The notes under the pieces were generated by a model. It was not told where the DNA came from. It made no database searches and saw only the letters and a program-made list of their open reading frames with translations. A program made the translations under genes and the position numbers. From Actinomycetota bacterium (GTDB lineage: Bacteria; Actinomycetota; Humimicrobiia; Humimicrobiales; Humimicrobiaceae): 5,027 nt of DNA. The first letter of the stretch is position 1. Each line of letters opens with the position of its first letter. Shown here in pieces: positions 1 through 5,027 of the stretch. The DNA is taken from assembly GCA_003155275.1 (NCBI GenBank), contig PMCC01000142.1, positions 1,508-6,534 on the forward strand. The letters run 5' to 3'.

Positions 1-760
1 AAGGATGCGCAGGATTTTTGTACAAATTCTTCACTGCGGCTGATTCCACTACCTGGCCCCCATACATCACAACAACTTTTTCGCATATATCTGTAATGAC
101 GCCCATATCGTGAGTAATAAGAATAATACCCATATTGGTGCGTTGCTTTAATTCTCTCAGCAAATCGATGATCTGTGCCTGGATGGTCACATCCAGCGCT
201 GTGGTAGGTTCGTCGGCGATGAGTAACTTTGGTTCACAGCACAAGGACATTGATATCATGGCGCGCTGGCGCATCCCGCCGGAGAATTCAAATGGGTACT
301 GCTTTGCCCTTTTATCAGGGTTGGGAATATGCACCTTTGCCAGGCTTGACACTGCGAGTACATTGGCCTCCCTTTGCCTGGTTTTTGTATGCGCCATCAC
401 TGTTTCAGCTATCTGGTTTCCCACGGTGTAAACAGGATTAAGTGATGTCATCGGATCCTGAAATATCATGGACATATCGTTTCCGCGTATTTTCTGCCAT
501 TGCTTTTCTTTTAATTTGAGCATATCTATGCCATTGAAGGTGATAAAACCTCCAATGACTTTTCCGGGATTTTGCAGTATTCCCATCAGGGCGTAGACAG
601 ACACGCTTTTGCCGCTGCCTGATTCACCGACTATGCCCAGCGCCTCCCCTTCCTTTAGGCTCCATGATATGCCTCGTACAGCTTTTACTTCCCCCGCAGG
701 CGTAAAGAAAGAAACCTTTAAGTCTTTTATATCTACGAGTGTTTTGGCAGTATTGTCCAT
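1..760 (-). CDS. oppD: Oligopeptide/dipeptide ABC transporter ATP-binding protein OppD, C-terminus outside the window
   Basis: This is the cytoplasmic ATPase subunit of a peptide-type importer; it powers the OppB/OppC channel, normally paired with OppF. From ATG at 760-758 the frame stays open for 253 codons to the left edge. Visible motifs in order: Walker A GESGSGKS (residues 45-52), Q-loop Gln101 in IFQDPMTSLNP, signature FSGGMRQR (159-166), Walker B LLIADEPT (179-186), D-loop ALD and H-loop His217 in ITHDMG. The last residues, NPAHP, begin the oligopeptide/dipeptide C-terminal extension typical of OppD/DppD, so roughly a quarter of the usual protein is missing beyond the edge. The start lies 10 bases after the oppC stop. 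AAGTGAG (776-770), overlapping that stop, is a plausible ribosome site 9 bases upstream, suggesting translational coupling. Nothing is broken in the visible part. The family is certain; Opp versus Dpp or App substrate class cannot be decided from sequence alone. Confidence 0.95.
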   Translation of the reverse strand, partial: MDNTAKTLVDIKDLKVSFFTPAGEVKAVRGISWSLKEGEALGIVGESGSGKSVSVYALMGILQNPGKVIGGFITFNGIDMLKLKEKQWQKIRGNDMSMIFQDPMTSLNPVYTVGNQIAETVMAHTKTRQREANVLAVSSLAKVHIPNPDKRAKQYPFEFSGGMRQRAMISMSLCCEPKLLIADEPTTALDVTIQAQIIDLLRELKQRTNMGIILITHDMGVITDICEKVVVMYGGQVVESAAVKNLYKNPAHP

Positions 761-770
761 GTTTATAATC

Positions 771-1913
771 TCACTTCTTCATTCGGGGATCCAGTGCGTC
801 CCTCAGTCCGTCTCCAAGCATGTTAAAAGCCAGAATTATTATTGCAATCATTATGGCAGGCTGCGCCAGCATATAAGGATAAGTCTGTATGCCGCTCATC
901 GCATCATTGGCAAGAGACCCGAGCGAAGCCATGGGAGCCGATATGCCCAAGCCGATAAAACTCAGGAAGGACTCAACAAAGATTGCATTTGGAATCTGGA
1001 ATGTCGTAGTGACAATAATGGGCCCAATGCAGTTGGGCAGAAGATGTTTGAAAATCACGCGGTTGTTATTTGCGCCAAGCGCCTGGGCCGCTGTTATAAA
1101 TTCCTGTTCTTTTAATTGCAGCACCTGGCCCCGGACAATCCGCGCCATACCCACCCAATACAGCAGGGCAAACGTAATAAACATTGAGAGCAGGCCTGGC
1201 CCGATACCGGTGAGCTTGCTCAATGCCGGGCTGACTGCAAACAGCTGCGACAGCGGCGCCTTAAGTACTATGGATAAGAGAATCACAATAAGTATGTCAG
1301 GGATGGCATACAGAAGCTCAAGTATTCTCATCATGACATTATCTGTCCTGCCGCCTATAAACCCGCTGAACGCGCCATATATTGAACCGATAATCAGTAT
1401 AATAACACTTGCTATGATACCAACCAGCAGGGATATCCGGGAACCATACATAAGACGTACCAGATTATCCCTCCCCAGACTGTCTGTTCCCAATACATGA
1501 GGAAAGACGGCTTCTTTTAGTTCCACTGCCGCAGTTTCAGGAGCAGTTTTTTCGCCGCTTGCTGATGTATCAAAATCATATGCAAATTCCTCGCTTCTGT
1601 TTTTGGGTTTGGGTACTTCAGCTCTGGCAGCACTGCGCTCCTGTGGTGTCTGCATGGGAGACAGGTTTTCGAATCCGCGAATCTGCTCATCATATTTGTA
1701 TGGCACAATCAGGGGCCCTATAAATGCAAACAGCAGCGACAGAATGATCAATGCCAGGCCAATCATCGCTGTGGGATTCTTCCTTAGCCGCCTCCACGAA
1801 TCCTGCCAAAAGGAGAGGCTTTGCCTCTGTATAATTAATTCCTTTTTCTCCTCAGGATCCGCAGGTTCAAACATCGATGGGTCGGTCTGAAATGAGAATG
1901 GTTTTTTTGCCAT
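771..1913 (-). CDS. oppC: Oligopeptide ABC transporter permease OppC with an enlarged extracytoplasmic loop
   Basis: This is the second membrane subunit of the peptide importer, belonging to the binding-protein-dependent permease family. It has 380 residues against about 300 for typical OppC/DppC. A cytoplasmic N-terminal tail (1-46, with WRRLRKNPTAMIG as in OppC N-termini) leads to membrane segment 1 (about 48-71). After a long loop comes the family motif HVLGTDSLGRD (139-149), then membrane segments near 157-183, 196-218, 236-261, 293-318 and 348-366. The EAA coupling loop that contacts the ATPase is EFITAAQALGANNN and following (271-294), and the protein ends LDPRMKK. Most of the extra length is a charged, Ala/Glu/Pro-rich stretch at about 72-137. 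A smaller surplus lies near 218-240. ATG at 1913-1911 follows oppB by 20 bases. Its ribosome site is poor: only AGAG 13 bases upstream, in an A-rich context, so coupling to oppB is possible. Met14 is an alternative start without a better site. It is part of the oppBCD operon. Confidence 0.95.
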   Translation of the reverse strand: MAKKPFSFQTDPSMFEPADPEEKKELIIQRQSLSFWQDSWRRLRKNPTAMIGLALIILSLLFAFIGPLIVPYKYDEQIRGFENLSPMQTPQERSAARAEVPKPKNRSEEFAYDFDTSASGEKTAPETAAVELKEAVFPHVLGTDSLGRDNLVRLMYGSRISLLVGIIASVIILIIGSIYGAFSGFIGGRTDNVMMRILELLYAIPDILIVILLSIVLKAPLSQLFAVSPALSKLTGIGPGLLSMFITFALLYWVGMARIVRGQVLQLKEQEFITAAQALGANNNRVIFKHLLPNCIGPIIVTTTFQIPNAIFVESFLSFIGLGISAPMASLGSLANDAMSGIQTYPYMLAQPAIMIAIIILAFNMLGDGLRDALDPRMKK

Positions 1914-1933
1914 TTTTTTAAGTTTACTCTATT

Positions 1934-2854
1934 TTATTTAAGCTTGATACGCGGATCTATGACCACGTACACAAGGTCAACCACAAGATTCATAAAGATA
2001 ATCAATGCTGCAAGGAAAATTGTTGTTCCCATGATCAACGGATAATCACGGGATGTAATACTCTGTATAAAGAATAAACCCAGACCCGGTATGGAGAATA
2101 TGCGCTCTACAATAAAGCTCCCCACTAAGACATAGGCCAGGAGAGGTCCCAGATACGTCACAACCGGCAGTATGGCATTTCGGATTGCATGTTTTATCAG
2201 TACTGAGGAAGCCGGGAGCCCTTTGGCCCTGGCGGTTCGTATATAGTCCTGACCCAATACATCAAGCAGTGAAGAGCGTATGAGCCTGGCAATAAAACAA
2301 GCCGGATAGAAAGCAAGCGTGAATGTTGGCAATATATAATCAAGGGGAGAATTCAAACCAATGAACTTCAGCCACCGCAAGGCTACACCGAATAACAGCA
2401 GAAGCAGCATACCCATTATAAAGCTAGGTACAGCAATACCCAGTGTGGAAATAAACATTACCAGCCTGTCAACAAATTTTTCATGCCTTAGGGCGGCGTA
2501 ACATCCCATCAATAATCCGAGTATCAAAGCCAGGAGAACAGCCAGGCCGCCAAGGCGGGCAGATACAGGAAATTTCTGGCCGATAATATAGTTTACTGTC
2601 TTGCCTTCCTTGGATGCAATTGACATGCCAAGATCCCCTTTGGCAAGATTTTTCAAATAAATCCAATATTGCTGGATAAGTGGTTTGTCAAGGCCATATT
2701 TGGCTTCCATCGCTTTTATAATACCCTGGCCCAATTTTTCATTTGTAGCAAATGGACCGCCTGGTACAGCATGCATCAAAAAGAAGGTTATTGTAATAAT
2801 AACAAAAAGTGTCACGATTGAGGATAGCACTCGCTTGACCAAAAACATTGTCAT
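1934..2854 (-). CDS. oppB: Oligopeptide ABC transporter permease OppB
   Basis: This is the first membrane subunit of the peptide importer, a partner of OppC. From ATG at 2854-2852 it has 306 residues, the usual length for OppB. It starts MTMFLVKRVLSSIVTLF, the classic OppB/DppB N-terminus of a short basic stretch followed by membrane segment 1 (about 9-29). The motif MHAVPGGPF (27-35) and the extracytoplasmic part ending YWIYLKNLAKGDLGMS come next. Further membrane segments lie near 99-121, 131-157, 172-190, 228-255 and 274-299. The EAA loop is QDYIRTARAKGLPASSVLIKH (202-222), and the end is VIDPRIKLK. The frame can be extended to a TTG at 2887. The ATG at 2854 is preferred because GAGGGAG (2869-2863) sits 8 bases upstream and because homologues begin there. 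It is the first gene of oppBCD, 55 bases after a tRNA-Leu gene, with no clear promoter of its own. No defects are seen. Confidence 0.96.
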   Translation of the reverse strand: MTMFLVKRVLSSIVTLFVIITITFFLMHAVPGGPFATNEKLGQGIIKAMEAKYGLDKPLIQQYWIYLKNLAKGDLGMSIASKEGKTVNYIIGQKFPVSARLGGLAVLLALILGLLMGCYAALRHEKFVDRLVMFISTLGIAVPSFIMGMLLLLLFGVALRWLKFIGLNSPLDYILPTFTLAFYPACFIARLIRSSLLDVLGQDYIRTARAKGLPASSVLIKHAIRNAILPVVTYLGPLLAYVLVGSFIVERIFSIPGLGLFFIQSITSRDYPLIMGTTIFLAALIIFMNLVVDLVYVVIDPRIKLK

Positions 2855-2862
2855 CTGATAAA

Positions 2863-2869
2863 CTCCCTC
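2863..2869 (-). promoter_or_regulatory. Strong ribosome binding site of oppB
   Basis: GAGGGAG on the minus strand lies 8 bases before the ATG at 2854 and 14 bases before the next ATG at 2848. It decides the oppB start: the longer TTG start at 2887 would place this site inside the coding region and has no comparable site of its own. Confidence 0.8.
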
Positions 2870-2909
2870 AAGGATCAAAACAGACAATTTGTATGAGAAA
2901 AGCCAATAA

Positions 2910-2998
<89 letters not shown>

Positions 2999-3133
2999 AA
3001 TTCCAGGGAATAAAGGACAGTACAGACATCCTGATTTGCCTCTAGAGTCATTTCACACAAACAACGCAATCCCCCACACCGTCAATTTCCCATATCAGCA
3101 GTTTCATATGCTTGAACTTCTCATACTGTTTAA
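2999..3133 (-). other. Leader between promoter start point and tRNA-Leu, no recognised element
   Basis: This is the predicted 5' leader of the tRNA transcript, to be removed by RNase P at 2998/2999. I see no T-box antiterminator core, no riboswitch motif I recognise and no intrinsic terminator. A short palindrome ATTCC-AG-GGAAT (3000-3011, plus-strand reading) abuts the tRNA. A 19-codon reading frame (3107-3048) is present but weakly supported. A tRNA leader of this length is longer than usual, so it may hold unrecognised function or may simply be spacer. Confidence 0.4.
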
Positions 3134-3163
3134 ATTGCATTACCATTCTAAAAATAATGCAAT
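3134..3163. repeat. Perfect 9-bp inverted repeat bracketing the -10 box (candidate operator)
   Basis: On the plus strand, ATTGCATTA (3134-3142) and TAATGCAAT (3155-3163) are exact reverse complements separated by 12 bases. Arm centres are 21 bp apart, close to two helical turns. The minus-strand -10 hexamer (3145-3150) lies in the gap. One arm falls in the -35/-10 spacer and the other covers the predicted start point. That geometry suits a dimeric DNA-binding regulator that blocks RNA polymerase. It is not a terminator, because neither strand has a T tract after the stem. The symmetry is seen directly; the regulatory role is inference. Confidence 0.55.
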
Positions 3164-3173
3164 ATTATGTCAA
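3145..3173 (-). promoter_or_regulatory. Near-consensus vegetative (sigma-A/sigma-70 type) promoter for tRNA-Leu and possibly oppBCD
   Basis: Minus strand: -35 TTGACA (3173-3168, 6/6 to consensus), a 17-bp spacer (3167-3151) and -10 TAGAAT (3150-3145, 5/6). Transcription should start near 3141-3138, about 140 bases before the mature tRNA 5' end. It is the only strong promoter seen between the binding-protein stop and oppB. Its strength and the A/T-rich block upstream fit a stable-RNA promoter. Confidence 0.85.
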
Positions 3174-3213
3174 ATAGTATTTAAATTTATTTAAATTTAT
3201 TTTAACTTATATG
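3174..3213 (-). promoter_or_regulatory. A/T-rich UP-element-like block with a tandem 10-bp repeat
   Basis: The block directly upstream of the -35 box is almost pure A/T. It contains two exact tandem copies of TTAAATTTAT (plus-strand reading, 3181-3190 and 3191-3200), followed by a partial copy. Relative to the predicted start it covers about -36 to -75, including the -40 to -60 region where the RNA polymerase alpha C-terminal domain binds UP elements. The 10-bp period would phase A/T tracts on one helix face. The composition and repeat are seen; UP-element function is inferred. Confidence 0.55.
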
Positions 3214-3267
3214 TTTTGCTTTTCCTGCTATGTTATATATGCAGTATGATTGCCTGGCTTTTTAAAA

Positions 3268-5027
3268 TCATTGTTCCGGTTTAAGGCATATTGCCAGATG
3301 CTCAAACAAATATCCCGGAGCAACTTCAAGGTTTAAATTCTTGTCTTCCTTAATTGATTTCATTAGCTCCAAATCAGCAGGTATGCTTAAAATATCAATA
3401 TTTCCTTCCTGCAGCATCCCGACAAGATAGTTTATATCCGAATTAAAAAGAAATTTTATCTCATTTATGAGCGGTTTTTCACCCCAATAGAGGCTGTTTT
3501 TTTCAAGCAGGACATACTCCCCTTTTTTCCACTCCTTCAGCTTGTAGGGTCCGCTGCCAAAAATATCTTCACTGAATATGCTGCCTATTTTGCTGTCCCT
3601 AAGAAGTTTTGCAGGAAATATGTAATTGAAAAGCTGCTCCCAATTACTGTCAAACTCATTAAATGTTACAATAAACTCTTTGTCACCCGTTTTCACTATT
3701 GACTTGATAATACCAAAGTTTTTATCTTCAAAAGTAAGGGTTTTGTCAGAAATTATGGCATTTATTGTGGCAACAACATCATCGGCAACTATAGGTTCGC
3801 CGTCTTCCCAATATATATCGTTTTTCAGTTTTACCGCAGCTTTTAAACTATACCTTAAATCAGTGTTTTCCCTGGCACCCTGACCGTCTCCTATGATAGT
3901 AACGCTTTCAGCCAAAACAGGCTCATATTTATCCGGCCCCGTTTTTTTCCACAATCCCTGTACGATCAGGCTGTTTATATACTCGCGGTATATGCTGTCA
4001 GGGATAAAAGGATTTAAAACATATGGTTCCTGTTCATATCCTACAACCAGGCTTTTTATATTTCCGTTATTTTCTGTGCTGCTTGAATTGTTTTGTGTTT
4101 TTGCAGCGCTTTCAACGCTCATATCCATACCTGAAATGTTTTTAAAGACACTGCCGTTTAGCGTGTCTATTTCAACACCAGACAATTTCTTATTATAAGC
4201 TACCGCGTGAATCCTGCTGTAAAGCGGGAGTACAATGGCATCGTCAGATAATATTTTCTGTATTTGGCCGGTAACCGGTATTTTTTTTTCAATATTATCT
4301 TCTTTTAACAGGGTATCCAGACTGGCATCGAGGTCCTGACTGCTGTACCAATAAAAATTATTGCAGTTTTTGTTTGTATCGGTTTCCATCGAAGGTATTT
4401 TTCCGGAACTGAAGTAATCTTTAATGCTGGCACTGTCGGGGATATAAATCGACCATACTCCAAGATCATAATTGCCGCTTCTGATATCTTCCATATACCA
4501 GACTTTTGACTCTTTATTTGCAATCCATGTGACGATTCCTATAGCACCCAGGTTTTCTTTGATTATATTCTCAATTTTTTGCCTTGATGGACTGTCTGAA
4601 TTTGCCCCTATTGTAAGAAGCAAAGGATTGCCCTCATTATAGCCAGCCTTATTTAAATACTCTTTTGCAGTATTTGGGTCGTAGTCGTACTGGGACCATG
4701 AATCTGCATAATAATCTGCTCCGACAGGGAAAAGGCTGTTTAAAACAGTGCCATAACTTCCTAAAAGTTCACTTGCAATCCGGTTTCTGTCGATAGCATA
4801 AAAAATAGCTTTCCTGACATTTAGGTCATTTAAAGGATTTTTATCTTTCTGAAGGTTTTTTAAAGAATAGAAACCCTGTTCATTTAAAACATCAGGCTTT
4901 GCATTAGTGCCGGAAATATTGCTTTCAGCACCATTTGAGATGGCTGAACTGTTTGCACTTAAGCCCAGATTTTCAAACTTACAGGATGTTAAAGCCGCAA
5001 CAGGGACAAAGATAACAATAAACAAAA
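3268..5027 (-). CDS. Family 5 solute-binding lipoprotein with circularly permuted halves, signal peptide start outside the window
   Basis: This is an extracytoplasmic binding protein for oligopeptide-type ABC importers (SBP_bac_5 family). Residues are counted from the TTG at 5025. The N-terminus is a lipoprotein signal core (FIVIFVPVAA) and lipobox LTSC with lipidated Cys15. The basic n-region and true start codon lie just beyond the right edge. A Ser/Asn-rich spacer (about 19-46) follows. Residues about 47-300 match the usual C-terminal half: NVRKAIFYAIDRNRI (69-83), YDYDPNTAKEYLNKAGY (113-129), IENIIKENLGAIGI (151-164), SGNYDLGVW (183-191) and LPLYSRIHAVAYNKKLSGV (266-284). A linker (about 301-323, NNSSSTENNGN) leads to the usual N-terminal half (324-585): LVVGYEQEPYVLNPF (326-340), YEPVLAESV (367-375), WEDGEPIVADDVVATI (406-421), SGPYKLKEW (491-499), LEKNSLYWGEKP (507-518) and EGNIDILSIPAD (540-551). 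It stops after FEHLAICLKPEQ, exactly where relatives run on into the C-terminal half. One full domain is therefore present in swapped order. The frame is uninterrupted. The gene is visibly more AT-rich than oppBCD. No terminator follows it before the tRNA promoter. Ligand unknown. Confidence 0.92.
   Translation of the reverse strand, partial: LFIVIFVPVAALTSCKFENLGLSANSSAISNGAESNISGTNAKPDVLNEQGFYSLKNLQKDKNPLNDLNVRKAIFYAIDRNRIASELLGSYGTVLNSLFPVGADYYADSWSQYDYDPNTAKEYLNKAGYNEGNPLLLTIGANSDSPSRQKIENIIKENLGAIGIVTWIANKESKVWYMEDIRSGNYDLGVWSIYIPDSASIKDYFSSGKIPSMETDTNKNCNNFYWYSSQDLDASLDTLLKEDNIEKKIPVTGQIQKILSDDAIVLPLYSRIHAVAYNKKLSGVEIDTLNGSVFKNISGMDMSVESAAKTQNNSSSTENNGNIKSLVVGYEQEPYVLNPFIPDSIYREYINSLIVQGLWKKTGPDKYEPVLAESVTIIGDGQGARENTDLRYSLKAAVKLKNDIYWEDGEPIVADDVVATINAIISDKTLTFEDKNFGIIKSIVKTGDKEFIVTFNEFDSNWEQLFNYIFPAKLLRDSKIGSIFSEDIFGSGPYKLKEWKKGEYVLLEKNSLYWGEKPLINEIKFLFNSDINYLVGMLQEGNIDILSIPADLELMKSIKEDKNLNLEVAPGYLFEHLAICLKPEQ
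4057..4125 (-). other. Linker joining the swapped halves of the binding protein
   Basis: Codons 301-323 of the binding protein encode a low-complexity Ser/Asn/Gly/Glu/Ala stretch containing NNSSSTENNGN. It lies between the residues that normally form the C-terminus of the family (LPLYSRIHAVAY and LSGVEIDTLNGSVF upstream) and those that normally form the mature N-terminus (SLVVGYEQEPYVLNPF downstream). Spacers of this composition normally sit just after the lipobox in such proteins. It looks like the join between old termini. Boundaries are approximate, judged by motif positions. Confidence 0.6.

Noticed and set aside
609..1500. Plus-strand reading frames opposite oppD and oppC (609-1115, 889-1500).
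   Set aside because: They overlap genes with strong family motifs on the minus strand and show no recognisable protein features themselves.
2855..2887. N-terminal extension of OppB from a TTG codon at 2887.
   Set aside because: The strong GAGGGAG site at 2863-2869 would lie inside this extension and serves the ATG at 2854, which also gives the usual OppB N-terminus and length.
3060..3092. Second promoter candidate in the leader, starting at TTGACG (minus strand, 3085-3080).
   Set aside because: No acceptable -10 hexamer occurs 16-18 bp downstream; the best matches share at most two or three bases with TATAAT.
3048..3107. A 19-codon minus-strand reading frame in the tRNA leader (MKLLIWEIDGVGDCVVCVK) with a weak GAGAAG site 9 bases upstream.
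   Set aside because: A frame this short is expected by chance, the ribosome site is poor, and no leucine- or peptide-sensing attenuator structure is seen. It would need conservation evidence to be called a leader peptide.
3200..3267. Terminator after the binding-protein stop.
   Set aside because: Only a CTGC/GCAG stem with a 12-base loop is visible and no T tract follows on the minus strand, so read-through into the tRNA region cannot be excluded.
4268..4289. Possible plus-strand terminator: CCGG-TAA-CCGG followed by TATTTTTTTTT.
   Set aside because: The stem is only 4 bp with a 3-base loop. It lies inside the binding-protein coding region and no plus-strand gene needs it.

Overview
The window holds one minus-strand block of an oligopeptide/dipeptide-type ABC importer. 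In transcription order (high to low coordinates) it reads: a substrate-binding lipoprotein cut by the right edge (3268-5027), an AT-rich promoter region, a tRNA-Leu(GAG) gene (2910-2998), permease oppB (1934-2854), permease oppC (771-1913) and the ATPase oppD, cut by the left edge (1-760). No credible gene was found on the plus strand. The organism looks like a low-GC Gram-positive, most likely a clostridial Firmicute. The support for this is the near-consensus vegetative promoter with an A/T-rich upstream element, the strong GGAG-type ribosome site of oppB, the encoded CCA of the tRNA, the lipoprotein-anchored binding protein and the Firmicute-like protein sequences. This is inference, since no phylogenetic marker is present.

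The most unusual object is the binding protein. Its lipoprotein signal and a Ser/Asn-rich spacer are followed directly by what is normally the C-terminal half of a family 5 solute-binding protein. Then comes a Ser/Asn-rich linker, then what is normally the N-terminal half, and the protein stops where the family usually continues into the C-terminal half. Read this way, one complete domain is present in circularly permuted order, with old termini joined by a linker and new termini opened at a domain-crossing loop.

The second unusual point is layout. A stable-RNA-like promoter (TTGACA, 17 bp, TAGAAT) with an A/T-rich upstream element drives tRNA-Leu. No terminator or good second promoter is visible in the 55 bases before oppB, so tRNA and oppBCD may share a transcript and be separated by tRNA processing. 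A perfect 9-bp inverted repeat brackets the -10 box of that promoter and could be an operator.

Functionally, the lipoprotein would capture an extracellular peptide-like solute. OppB and OppC would form the membrane channel, and OppD, with a partner such as OppF expected beyond the left edge, would hydrolyse ATP. Whether this binding protein serves this permease is inferred from proximity only. The two parts are separated by the promoter and tRNA and differ visibly in base composition.
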